DNA from: UBA1189 sp964570685 | GTDB taxonomy: Bacteria; Bacteroidota; Bacteroidia; Bacteroidales; Bacteroidaceae | Direction: 5' to 3' | DNA: 64,000 nt | Assembly: GCA_964570685.1 (NCBI GenBank) | Contig: CAZMZC010000001.1 | Coordinates: 62,001-126,000 of the forward strand | Position numbers and translations under genes: made by a program | The notes under the pieces: model-generated | Database searches by the model: none | Told to the model about the DNA's origin: nothing | The model's input: the letters and a program-made list of their open reading frames with translations, nothing else | Shown here: positions 48,617 to 57,448 of the stretch, one piece after another | Numbering within the stretch: position 1 is the stretch's first letter | Layout: each line of letters starts with the position of its first letter

Positions 48617-49437
48617 TTACGCAACATTTACGAAGGATTTTACGACACTTTTTTCGCTGCAAAATTCAGAATACCAATCGCATAAGGGATAATTTACGAC
48701 ACATTTTACGCCAACCTATATTTTAGGGAATACGCATTATAAATCTATTAGACGCTGCTTATATATTTCTCTCGGATAATCAATCTTTTGTCTCACACAG
48801 AAATTCACAGAAAGCACAGAAAGCGCGTCGCTTGACTTCAGCCCCTTCGGGCGTCGACCTAAAGGTTCGCCCGCGACTGTCGGTGTTCCGCCGAGTGCTT
48901 CCATCCGGATGGCACATGCAAGCGATAGCGAGCATGAAATTTCTGTGATTTCTGTGATTTCCGTGTGAAATTTATATTCATATTCTGTGTGAAAATCAAT
49001 TGTTTATCGCAAAAAGAACAGTCTATGCGCAAATTATCAAGGCTCATATAATACTTTTCTATAATGCGTTTTCTCTGCATGGCAACTGGCAAAGTATAGC
49101 GCGGTAGTTAGCGAGGCGAGGCGTGGTAGTTAGCGAGGTACGGCGCGGTAGTTAGCAAGGTGCGGCGCGGTAGTTACCGCGGAAAGGCAACGAAGGTCTG
49201 AAAACAGATTGGCGGACTTGCGAAAAGATATTTTCGGACCTGCGACCAAGCCAGCACATCAAACGCAAAGGTGGAACTGGTTGGAGCCACAGACAGATTC
49301 ATTGCCCCAAATGTCGGATGAGAGACAAAAAAATATAGGCAAAACGCAAATGTGTCGTAAATTACCCGTTATTCAATTGATGCCCAGCGAGATGTAAGCA
49401 AAAAAGCGTCGTAAAATCCTTCGTAAATGTTGCGTAA
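48617..49437. repeat. ~820-bp palindromic non-coding element
   Basis: Two perfect inverted repeats share a centre at 49027: a 30-bp arm at 48617-48646 / 49408-49437 (TTACGCAACATTTACG...) and AATTTACGACACATTT at 48691-48706 / 49348-49363, with weaker matches between (CCTATATTTT). Inside lie a second palindrome of CACAGAAA motifs (about 48790-48992) and a 22-bp tandem repeat. No gene is visible in the whole gap 48340-49521. Confidence 0.75.
49099..49182. repeat. 22-bp tandem repeat, 3.8 copies
   Basis: Unit GCGCGGTAGTTAGCGAGGyrcG at 49099, 49121, 49143 and (partial) 49165. Direct, without spacers. Confidence 0.9.
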
Positions 49438-49438
49438 A

Positions 49439-49494
49439 GTTGGCGTAAGTCTGGCGTAAAGTTGGCGTAAGTCTGGCGTAAAGTTGGCGCAAAA
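49439..49494. repeat. 22-bp tandem repeat, 2.5 copies
   Basis: Unit GTTGGCGTAAGTCTGGCGTA-AA at 49439-49460 and 49461-49482, then a partial third. Each unit is itself two GGCGTAA half-units. It ends 28 bases before the M6 protease stop. Confidence 0.9.
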
Positions 49495-49521
49495 GCCTTG
49501 TTCACCAAAATCGCTGAGACA

Positions 49522-51117
49522 TCACTCTATCACGACTTTCTTCCCATTCACCATGTAAATACCATGTGTAGGATTCACTGCGGGACGCCCTTGCAGGTCG
49601 TAGATGAGCGGTGAGCGGTGAGCGGTGAGCGGTGAGGGACCAATGCCACTGCCGCCACGGAAGTGGAAGGAGGTACGGCCCGTCTGCGCATCGTAGCGGA
49701 TGTCGGTGAGAGGCTTGTCCATAGCAGCACCGTACTGGGTGATAGTGGCGGGCGTGGAGGTGAGGGTAAACTCGTGGTTCTGCGTACCGAACAGTTGCGT
49801 GGATGGACTATTGTAGCTATACACATTGTCGGCCGGCACGATGCAATGGCGATGGGTCGCGACATTGACCGTGTTGTTCTGCCACGCCGACTTCAGGTAG
49901 GTGACCTCGGAGATGAGCAGCCCCTCGGCATAGGCGTAGCGGTTCCACCCCTCACGGCGGATGGTTTCTACGAGGTAGAACGAGGCGGTATCGGCCTCGG
50001 CGACAACGGCATTGGAGTCGAGGGGGGCAGTAAAGATGCGGTATCCCCTACCCTCCTCGTCTGTGGTGCCGAGGCTCAGGGTGGCGGGGGCATCGAGCGT
50101 ATGCATGGGGAGCCAGCCGAGCGAGTAGCGCTCGAAGGCGGTATAGGCACAGGGGACAAAGCCGCCGCGGTTGTACATGCCATAGTCCATCACGCTCCAT
50201 ACATCCATGGTGAAGTCGTCGGCCTTGGTGTTGTAGAAGTCGGGCAAGCCGAGGATATGACTGAACTCGTGTACGAAGGTGCCGATACCTGCGGGCAGCC
50301 CCTTCAGGTCTACGAAGAGTTCGCCCGAGCAGGCATAACGCCCTATGCGCATATTGCCCAGCGTGAGCGATACGGAAGAGGCATGGGCCCACACGCACTC
50401 CTCGATGGCGGTCTGCGCCTCATCGCTACCGGCATATACGATGTACACGAAGTCTACCACGCCGTCGCCATTGCCATCGTACTTGGAGAGGTCGGCCAGA
50501 TTCTGCTCATAGGCCTTGCGGCAGGCTTCGGTGACCATGGCGCGGGCATTCTTATCACTACCGCTTGCCGTATTGGCTCCGTAGTGGGCACGCGGATTGT
50601 CGAGCGTGACGGGACCTACCACATCGAAGCGCGGGGCGAACTGCCCCATCGACTGGTGGCGGAAATAGTCGCGGGCACTACCGGGGATGGTGGCGCGTAT
50701 GCTTATGCTATCGCCATCGACCTGGCTATAGCCATGGTGCTCCAGATGTTCGGTGTAGTTGTCGCCATCGTAACGCAACTGCAGCAGTTTGCGTATGGAG
50801 TCGTCGGGCAGGCTGAAGGCTACGTCCTGATAGGCCACGAGCAGCACCAGGCCACGTACCTCGCCTTGCGTGGGGAACTCGCTCATGATGTATTCGCCCG
50901 AGGCGCGGGTGGAGAGTTGAGAATCGGCAATTGAGAATTGACAATTATCCTCCGGCAACTGCTTTATCTTGTGGCGTATCTCCTTGCGCGGTGGAACCTT
51001 GTGAAATTGACAATTGACAGTTGACAATTGACAATTTTCCTTAGACTGCTGCCCATAGGCTACAGACGGCATCGCGCACAAAAGGCATAGTGCAGCCAAT
51101 ACGTTCCTTATCTTCAT
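49522..51117 (-). CDS. M6-family secreted metalloprotease with T9SS-type tail and heptamer tracts
   Basis: 531-residue zinc protease of the immune-inhibitor-A-like M6 family. Signal peptide (to about 22). Zinc motif HEFSHILGLPD at residues 283-293 (His283, Glu284, His287, Asp293) with a downstream VMDYGMY Met-turn-like segment. C-terminal tail IYDLQGRPAVNPTHGIYMV, as in the other exported proteins here. Odd features: residues about 24-75 contain NCQLSTVNCQF and NCQFSIADSQLST, encoded by AATTGAC-type heptamer repeats; just before the tail, PSPLTAHRSPL is encoded by four and a half GAGCGGT heptamers. Any copy change shifts the frame. The start codon overlaps the lptB stop by 3 bases. Confidence 0.85.
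   Translation of the reverse strand: MKIRNVLAALCLLCAMPSVAYGQQSKENCQLSTVNCQFHKVPPRKEIRHKIKQLPEDNCQFSIADSQLSTRASGEYIMSEFPTQGEVRGLVLLVAYQDVAFSLPDDSIRKLLQLRYDGDNYTEHLEHHGYSQVDGDSISIRATIPGSARDYFRHQSMGQFAPRFDVVGPVTLDNPRAHYGANTASGSDKNARAMVTEACRKAYEQNLADLSKYDGNGDGVVDFVYIVYAGSDEAQTAIEECVWAHASSVSLTLGNMRIGRYACSGELFVDLKGLPAGIGTFVHEFSHILGLPDFYNTKADDFTMDVWSVMDYGMYNRGGFVPCAYTAFERYSLGWLPMHTLDAPATLSLGTTDEEGRGYRIFTAPLDSNAVVAEADTASFYLVETIRREGWNRYAYAEGLLISEVTYLKSAWQNNTVNVATHRHCIVPADNVYSYNSPSTQLFGTQNHEFTLTSTPATITQYGAAMDKPLTDIRYDAQTGRTSFHFRGGSGIGPSPLTAHRSPLIYDLQGRPAVNPTHGIYMVNGKKVVIE
49606..49636. repeat. GAGCGGT heptamer tract in the M6 gene
   Basis: 4.4 perfect direct copies of a 7-bp unit, coding, located between the catalytic part and the sorting tail. 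Confidence 0.95.
51005..51036. repeat. AATTGAC heptamer tract in the M6 gene
   Basis: About 4.5 copies (AATTGAC, AATTGAC, AGTTGAC, AATTGAC, AATT), coding. A degraded relative lies at about 50917-50948. It is the inverse complement of the intergenic repeat at 44204-44237. Confidence 0.9.
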
Positions 51118-51872
51118 AGTTGAAACTCCTTCTTACGTAATACAAAACTATTGCTCAGGTACTTGGCACGTACGGTGGCATTGGCGGCCAACTCCTCGGG
51201 CATACCTTCAAAGAGGATGCGCCCCTCGAAGAGCAGGTAGGCGCGGTCGGTGATGGAGAGGGTCTCCTGCACATTATGGTCGGTGATGAGGATACCGATG
51301 TTCTTGTCTTTCAGCTTCCACACAATCTGCTGTATGTCCTCCACGGCAATGGGGTCGACACCGGCAAAGGGCTCGTCGAGCATGATAAACTTGGGGTCGA
51401 TGGCCAGGCAGCGGGCTATCTCGGTGCGGCGGCGCTCACCGCCAGAGAGCTGGTCGCCCAGGTTCTTGCGCACCTTCTGCAGGCGGAACTCGGTAATCAG
51501 GCTCTCAAGCTTCTCCCGCTGATACTCCTTGGGCTTTCCCGTCATCTCAAGCACCGAGGCGATGTTGTCCTCTACGCTCATCTTACGGAACACGCTGGCC
51601 TCCTGTGCCAGGTAGCCTATGCCCACACGAGCACGCTTGTACACAGGATCCTTAGTGATTTCTTGACCGTCAATGAGGATACGTCCACCATTGGGCACCA
51701 CCAGCCCAGTAGTCATATAAAAAGAGGTGGTTTTGCCGGCTCCGTTAGGACCCAACAACCCTACGATTTCGCCCTGCTTGACCTCAAAGGTGACATCATT
51801 TACTACCGTACGCTTGCCATAGCGCTTCACCAGATGCTCGGCACGCAGCACCATCTTATCCTGTTCGCTCAT
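51114..51872 (-). CDS. lptB: LPS export ABC transporter ATP-binding protein
   Basis: 252-residue cytoplasmic ATPase driving lipopolysaccharide transport through LptFG. Walker A GPNGAGKTT, Q-loop YLAQEASVFRKMSVEDN (typical of LptB), signature LSGGERRR, Walker B FIMLDEPFAGVDP, switch His in LITDHN. ATG at 51872 (MSEQDKMVLRAEHL) is chosen, because the longer frame reaches into the promoter. Overlaps the M6 protease start. Confidence 0.95.
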   Translation of the reverse strand: MSEQDKMVLRAEHLVKRYGKRTVVNDVTFEVKQGEIVGLLGPNGAGKTTSFYMTTGLVVPNGGRILIDGQEITKDPVYKRARVGIGYLAQEASVFRKMSVEDNIASVLEMTGKPKEYQREKLESLITEFRLQKVRKNLGDQLSGGERRRTEIARCLAIDPKFIMLDEPFAGVDPIAVEDIQQIVWKLKDKNIGILITDHNVQETLSITDRAYLLFEGRILFEGMPEELAANATVRAKYLSNSFVLRKKEFQL

Positions 51873-51902
51873 TCTTCTTATCGCAATTATTGTAATGAAT
51901 GG

Positions 51903-51931
51903 CAAATGTACGATTTTTTCGCGAAACACAA
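51903..51931 (-). promoter_or_regulatory. lptB promoter
   Basis: Minus strand TTG (51929-51931), 18 bases, TACATTTG (51903-51910), 30 bases before the start codon. Confidence 0.6.
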
Positions 51932-51984
51932 CGATTGTTGGCAGATAATTCCTAAATTCGGCCTGCTAATTCCTAAAAATACAT

Positions 51985-51992
51985 TATCTTTG
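51985..51992 (+). promoter_or_regulatory. -7 box of the mlaE promoter
   Basis: TATCTTTG, full match, only 4 bases before the mlaE ATG at 51997; the -33 region is weak (TTCG). Confidence 0.55.
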
Positions 51993-51996
51993 CCCT

Positions 51997-52743
51997 ATGC
52001 TACGCAAACTACTACAAAGCTTAGGCAGTTACTTGCTCCTGATGCGCCGCGTGTTTTCCCGTCCGCAGCGTGCCCGCATCTTTTGGCAACAATATGTGCA
52101 CGAGTTCTATAGCCTCGGCTACAACTCGCTGTTCATCGTCATCCTGATGTCGTTCTTCATCGGCGCCCTGCTATGCGTGCAGATTAAAATCAACATTTGG
52201 GCCCCCTGGATGCCACGCTTCACCATAGGCTATGCTATGCGCGAGGTGATACTGCTCGAGTTTGCATCGAGCATCATCTGCATCATCCTTGCCGGCAAGG
52301 TGGGGTCGAACATCGCCTCAGAGATAGGCACCATGCGGGTGACACAACAAATTGACGCACTCGACGTGATGGGAGTGAACTCGGCCAACTACATCCTGCT
52401 GCCCAAGATACTGGCCATGGTAAGTGCCATACCGCTGCTCGTGACCTTCAGCATCGCCTCCGGATTCATCGGAGCCTATGTGGTGTGCTGGGCAGGCGGA
52501 TTCCTCTCTCTCCCCGACCTCACCTATGGCCTACAACACGATTACGTCCCCTGGCACCTATGGTCGGGCTACGTAAAGTCGTTCGTCTTCGCCTTCATCA
52601 TCGCCAGTGTGAGCGGCTATTTCGGATACACCGTGAAAGGCGGCAGCATCGAGGTGGGAAAGGCAGGTACCAGCTCCGTAGTAGTGAGCAGCGTGCTCAT
52701 ATTGTTCACCGACTTGTTATTGACCAACCTCCTGATGGGGTGA
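51997..52743 (+). CDS. mlaE: MlaE-family lipid ABC transporter permease
   Basis: 248-residue inner-membrane permease of the Mla/MCE system, which moves phospholipids between membranes and keeps the outer leaflet asymmetric. The family hallmarks EFASSIICIILAGKVGSNIA and ALDVMGVNSANYILLPK are present, with five to six hydrophobic spans. The N-terminus (MLRKLLQSLGSYLLLM) fits other Bacteroidota MlaE. The -7 box is so close that the mRNA would be leaderless or nearly so. Followed by mlaF after 90 bases; no MCE (MlaD) gene is next to them in the window. Confidence 0.92.
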   Translation: MLRKLLQSLGSYLLLMRRVFSRPQRARIFWQQYVHEFYSLGYNSLFIVILMSFFIGALLCVQIKINIWAPWMPRFTIGYAMREVILLEFASSIICIILAGKVGSNIASEIGTMRVTQQIDALDVMGVNSANYILLPKILAMVSAIPLLVTFSIASGFIGAYVVCWAGGFLSLPDLTYGLQHDYVPWHLWSGYVKSFVFAFIIASVSGYFGYTVKGGSIEVGKAGTSSVVVSSVLILFTDLLLTNLLMG

Positions 52744-52759
52744 GTCCGCAGTTTGCAGC

Positions 52760-52795
52760 AACGAAGACGATAACGTTAACGAAGACGATAATGAA
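52760..52795. repeat. 18-bp tandem repeat between mlaE and mlaF
   Basis: AACGAAGACGATAACGTT followed by AACGAAGACGATAATGAA. Related AACG-rich sequence occurs near 16550-16660. Confidence 0.8.
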
Positions 52796-52833
52796 AACGC
52801 ATAACCTCCCACTCTAAACCCTACACCCATAAC

Positions 52834-53559
52834 GTGATTACCCTTACCAACATACACAAGCATTTCGACGAGCAGCGGGTACTGCACGGTATCACCGCCA
52901 CCTTTGAGGAGGGAAAGACCAACCTCATCATCGGTCGTAGTGGCTCGGGCAAAACCGTACTGCTCCGTTGCATCGTGGGGCTACTCACTCCCGATAAAGG
53001 AGAAGTCCTCTACGATGGGCGTAATATCCATCACCTACCCAAGCGCGAGGGCACATTGCTGCGTCAAGAAATGGGCATGCTCTTCCAAGGTGCAGCACTG
53101 TTCGACTCTATGGACGTACTACACAACGTGCTATTCCCCCTTGAAATGTTTTCTGCCAAGGCCCCAAGCGAACAGCTCAGCCGTGCCCGCTTCTGCCTCG
53201 ACCGCGTAGGCCTCATCGATGCCGAGAAGAAAATGCCCGCCGAACTGAGTGGCGGAATGCAGAAGCGTGTAGCCATAGCCCGCGCTATCGCCTTAGAGCC
53301 GCGCTACCTCTTCTGCGACGAGCCCAACTCGGGGCTCGACCCCATCTCCTCGCGCATCATCGACCAACTTATCAGCGACATCACCCACGAATACGGTATC
53401 ACCACCATCGTCAACACCCACGACATGGCATCGGTACGCAACATCGGGGAGCAGATACTATTCATCCATGAAGGCCACGCTGACTGGACGGGCACCAATG
53501 CCGACCTCAGCACCACCCCAAGCCAGCACCTGCAAACGTTCTTGGAAAGCGACAAGTAA
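52834..53559 (+). CDS. mlaF: MlaF-family ABC transporter ATP-binding protein
   Basis: 241-residue ATPase partner of MlaE. Walker A GRSGSGKT, signature LSGGMQKRVAIARA, Walker B YLFCDEPNSGLDP, switch His in VNTHDM. The best start is the GTG at 52834 (MITLTNIHKHFDEQ), since no in-frame ATG precedes the conserved start. 50 bases before porU. Confidence 0.93.
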   Translation: MITLTNIHKHFDEQRVLHGITATFEEGKTNLIIGRSGSGKTVLLRCIVGLLTPDKGEVLYDGRNIHHLPKREGTLLRQEMGMLFQGAALFDSMDVLHNVLFPLEMFSAKAPSEQLSRARFCLDRVGLIDAEKKMPAELSGGMQKRVAIARAIALEPRYLFCDEPNSGLDPISSRIIDQLISDITHEYGITTIVNTHDMASVRNIGEQILFIHEGHADWTGTNADLSTTPSQHLQTFLESDK

Positions 53560-53609
53560 GATAGAGGTCTACAACACAATAAAGCACCCCGTCGTGCGTT
53601 ATTAATATA

Positions 53610-56600
53610 ATGGCAATGACACGATACATCATCACGATATTGGGAATGTGGTTCCTCACACTGGTCTCGGCCAAGGCACAGGAAGAGATGGTGGTGGACT
53701 GGGCGGCACATGCACAAGACACCGTAGCACCCACATTCACCCATAGTATCGACTTGGGCTATGACCACGCAGGGCGTGAGTATAGCGCCACCATTGAGTA
53801 CCCGGAGCTGACGCCGCTCACCGCAGAGGAGGTGTCGCGCTACCGATTGCCCAAAGAAGCGGGACTGCCCGAGTGGCCGGAGATAGATGTCTACAAAGGC
53901 ATCAGTGCCAAACGTGGTCAGCTGGACATCTCGTTCACTCCCATCATCTGGCGCGATGGGAAGTATCAGAAGATAGTGAGCTTTACACTTAAAACGAAGA
54001 GCACCTCTCAGGCGGCGAAGGCATACACGAGAGCTTCTTCACAAGGACAAGAAGAGGTATCTCATTCCCAATTAAGCAAGGGTCGCTGGGTAAAGTTGCG
54101 CGTGGCAGAGAATGGCATCCACATGCTCACCCACACTCACCTCAAGAACATGGGTTTCAGTGACCCAAGCAAGGTTCGCCTCTTTGGGTACGGTGGTCAC
54201 CCGCTTTCGGAGAGCGACACCGACTCGTGGATTGACGACCTCTGTGAAGTGCCTCTGTGGCGTACGGACAATCACCGCTTGCTTTTCTATGCCAATGGTC
54301 CCATAAAGTGGACGCTGCAAAGCGACAACACCTTCACGCATACCCGCAATCCCTACTCGGAGTATGGCTACTACTTCTTGACGGACGAGGCGGAGGGCGA
54401 ACCGGCGACATTTGTCCGCGAAGATTCGCTCCCTGCTGTGGAGCCAGTCATTCAAACGACGCCAGCCTATGTACTGTACGAGGTGGATGATTATGCTTGG
54501 TTTCACGGAGGGCGCCAACTGGTAGACAGCTACGACTATGCGGGCGGCAACGTGAAGCGCTACCCTTTGAACTTCCTCGGCTATGCTCCCGAAAAGGCTG
54601 TACTCGATGTCTGCTTCACCCACAATGGCAGTAGCAGCACCTCGGTATCGGTGGCGCTGGATAGCACCTCACTGGGCACCCTTACGCTCAGCACTGTGGG
54701 CCAACATAGCGAAGCTTCGAGTACTACGCGCAGCTACACGATTGACACGAAGACATTAGGCGGTGCTATCGGAAACCATACGGTGACGCTGACCCACAAT
54801 CGTCCGGTAGGCACCTCGGGGCGCCTCGACTATTGGCGGTTCAACTATACGAAAAGCATCTATGTAGGAGAGCCTATTTATGCTACAGGTACAGGAGTTC
54901 ACACCTACGATGTAGGCATATGGGGCGATGAGCATACGGTCGTGTGGCGCGTCACTGACGCCTCCTCAATAAGTCAGATACCCTTCGATAAGACAACGAA
55001 TACCTTTACGGCCAACGGGACACACGGTGATGTATACATCGCCGTTAACACCCTAAACAGCTACCCCATGCCCGAAATGGCAGGCGAGGTGGCTAATCAG
55101 GACCTGCATGCAACGGAACCGATGGATTATATCATCATCGTACCTGCCAGCGGCAAACTCACCACACAGGCCGAACGCTTGGCTGAAGCACACCGTACAC
55201 GTAGCGGATTACGTGTAAAGGTGGTGCGTGCAGATGAGGTATACAATGAGTTTTCTTCGGGAACTCCCGATGCCACAGCTTACCGCCGCTACCTGAAAAT
55301 GCTGTACGACCGCGCCGAGACAATGGCCGATGCGCCCAAGTATCTGCTGCTATTCGGTGATGCCGCTTGGGACAACCGTATGCTGTCGTCGGCTTGGAAG
55401 AGTCAGTCGCCCGAGGATTATCTCTTGTGCTTCGAAGCCGTAAGTTCATTCAGCGCCACCTCCTCGTATGTAATGGAGGACTACTTCGGTCTGCTCGACG
55501 ACGGCGAGGGCAGCCGTCTGCTCCACGACAAGGTGGACATCGGCGTGGGTCGCTTCCCTGTGACTACCGCTTCGCAAGCACGCGATGCCGTAGACAAGGT
55601 CATCGGCTACATGGAAAATGCCGATGCCGGCGCGTGGAAGAACACCATCCTCATGCTGGGCGATGACGGTGACAACAACCAACACATGAGCGATGCCGAA
55701 CAGGTGTCACAGATGCTCGAATCGGCCTATCCCGACTATATGGTGAAGCGTATCTACTGGGATGCCTATCCCATGGAGGTCACTGCCACGGGACACAGTT
55801 ATCCCACCGTGCGCAAGCGCCTGCTCGAACTCTTTAACGAAGGTGCCTTGATGGTCAATTACAGTGGCCACGGTAGCCCCGACGTACTTTCCCACGAGCT
55901 CGTCATCGGCAAGGCCGATATGGAGCAGCTCGCCTCGCCTCGCTTGCCGGTGTGGGTGACCGTGTCGTGCGACATTACTCCGTTCGACAACTCCACGACC
56001 TCGTTCGGCGAATACGCTTTCCTCAATCCCAAGGGCGGTGCCATAGCCTTGATGACCTCTACGCGCACCACCTTCTCGGATCAGAACCGCCGCATCAACT
56101 ACTTCTTCTCGAAATATGTGTTTGCCCGCGACGACCAGAACCGCCGCTATCGTTTGGGCGATGCCATGCGTCTTACCAAATGTAGTCTCATCACCACCAC
56201 TTCCAACACATTGCAGGATGTGAGCGAGAACAAGCTCAACTATGTCCTTATAGGCGACCCCGCCCTTATCATCGGGAACACCGACTACACGATGAACATA
56301 GATGAGATAAACGGCAAGCGTACCGACGATACAGAGGACATCGTGCTCAAGGCAGGCGCCCGCGTCACTGTGAAGGGCCATGTGGCTACCCTCAGCGGTT
56401 TACCAGCGACGGACTTCTCCGGTGTGATGCACGCCACCGTATTTGACAACATCGAGACCATTACCTGCCGCAACAATGCCGGTGCAGCCTCAAAACCCTG
56501 GACCTATCGCGAACGTACCAAGACTCTCTTCATGGGTGGTGACTCGGTGCGGAACGGCGAGTTCAGCTTCACTTTCCGCGTACCTATGGACATCAACTAC

Positions 56601-57377
56601 TCGCTGATGAGCGGTCTCATCAACCTCTACGCGGTAAGCGACACACGCGACCGTGAGGCCAAAGGAACCTACAATGGCTTCCTGTTAGGTGGCACCGAAG
56701 AGGGACTTGTGAACGACAGCCTCGGTCCCAAAGTGACACTGTACCTCAACACGCCCGACTTCATTACCGGCGACCAGGTCAACGAAACCCCACGCCTTAT
56801 GGCCATGCTCGAAGACCCCGACGGTATCAACACCGTGGGCAACGGTATCGGTCATGACCTTATGGCCATCATTGATGGTGAGGCAGCACTCACCTACAAC
56901 CTCAACGATTACTATACCTCAGAGCTGGGCGACTACACACGCGGCACCATATCATACCTATTCCCCGAGTTGAGCGAAGGCATGCACACCTTGACCCTCC
57001 GTGCTTGGGATATGATGAACAATGCCACGACCAAGACCATTGACTTCGAAGTAGTGAAGGGCCTGCGTCCCCGCATCCTCGATGTGACCACCACCCACAG
57101 CCCTGCCCGCGAGCATACCACCTTCGTGCTTACCCACGACCGCCCCGAAACAGAAGTAACCGTGAAGATTGAGGTGTTCGACTTCTCTGGCCGCACGCTC
57201 TGGGTACTCACCGAACAGGCTACTACACCCGATAATTACTACACTGCAGACTGGAGCCTCTGCACCTCGACAGGTCAGCCTCTCGCCTCAGGCATATACC
57301 TATATCGTGTAACCGTGACCTCGGCAAGTGGAAAGTCGACCAGCCGAGCCCACAAGCTGACGATTTTACGCCCGTAA
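53610..57377 (+). CDS. porU: PorU, type IX secretion sortase (gingipain-like C25 protease)
   Basis: 1255-residue outer-membrane-associated cysteine protease that removes the C-terminal sorting domain of T9SS cargo and joins the cargo to surface lipopolysaccharide. Signal peptide (MAMTRYIITILGMWFLTLVS to KAQ). The C25 catalytic pair is visible: His754 in MVNYSGHGSPD and Cys787 in TVSCDITPFD; the region before it (IIVPASGKLTTQAERLAEAH) is the caspase-like fold. The protein ends in its own longer CTD (VFDFSGRTL ... ASGIYLYRV). Order porU-porV-ispF matches Porphyromonas gingivalis. A small hairpin (53578-53603) sits just before the start. Confidence 0.95.
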   Translation: MAMTRYIITILGMWFLTLVSAKAQEEMVVDWAAHAQDTVAPTFTHSIDLGYDHAGREYSATIEYPELTPLTAEEVSRYRLPKEAGLPEWPEIDVYKGISAKRGQLDISFTPIIWRDGKYQKIVSFTLKTKSTSQAAKAYTRASSQGQEEVSHSQLSKGRWVKLRVAENGIHMLTHTHLKNMGFSDPSKVRLFGYGGHPLSESDTDSWIDDLCEVPLWRTDNHRLLFYANGPIKWTLQSDNTFTHTRNPYSEYGYYFLTDEAEGEPATFVREDSLPAVEPVIQTTPAYVLYEVDDYAWFHGGRQLVDSYDYAGGNVKRYPLNFLGYAPEKAVLDVCFTHNGSSSTSVSVALDSTSLGTLTLSTVGQHSEASSTTRSYTIDTKTLGGAIGNHTVTLTHNRPVGTSGRLDYWRFNYTKSIYVGEPIYATGTGVHTYDVGIWGDEHTVVWRVTDASSISQIPFDKTTNTFTANGTHGDVYIAVNTLNSYPMPEMAGEVANQDLHATEPMDYIIIVPASGKLTTQAERLAEAHRTRSGLRVKVVRADEVYNEFSSGTPDATAYRRYLKMLYDRAETMADAPKYLLLFGDAAWDNRMLSSAWKSQSPEDYLLCFEAVSSFSATSSYVMEDYFGLLDDGEGSRLLHDKVDIGVGRFPVTTASQARDAVDKVIGYMENADAGAWKNTILMLGDDGDNNQHMSDAEQVSQMLESAYPDYMVKRIYWDAYPMEVTATGHSYPTVRKRLLELFNEGALMVNYSGHGSPDVLSHELVIGKADMEQLASPRLPVWVTVSCDITPFDNSTTSFGEYAFLNPKGGAIALMTSTRTTFSDQNRRINYFFSKYVFARDDQNRRYRLGDAMRLTKCSLITTTSNTLQDVSENKLNYVLIGDPALIIGNTDYTMNIDEINGKRTDDTEDIVLKAGARVTVKGHVATLSGLPATDFSGVMHATVFDNIETITCRNNAGAASKPWTYRERTKTLFMGGDSVRNGEFSFTFRVPMDINYSLMSGLINLYAVSDTRDREAKGTYNGFLLGGTEEGLVNDSLGPKVTLYLNTPDFITGDQVNETPRLMAMLEDPDGINTVGNGIGHDLMAIIDGEAALTYNLNDYYTSELGDYTRGTISYLFPELSEGMHTLTLRAWDMMNNATTKTIDFEVVKGLRPRILDVTTTHSPAREHTTFVLTHDRPETEVTVKIEVFDFSGRTLWVLTEQATTPDNYYTADWSLCTSTGQPLASGIYLYRVTVTSASGKSTSRAHKLTILRP

Positions 57378-57448
57378 GGCAATAAAGTTTGGGGTTTAGA
57401 GTTTAGAGATTAAAACAACCTGTTATTTGTAAATAGTAAATTGAAGAT

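Noticed and set aside
49099..49182. CRISPR array
   Set aside because: The 22-bp units are head-to-tail without unique spacers, there are too few copies, and no cas gene is in the window.
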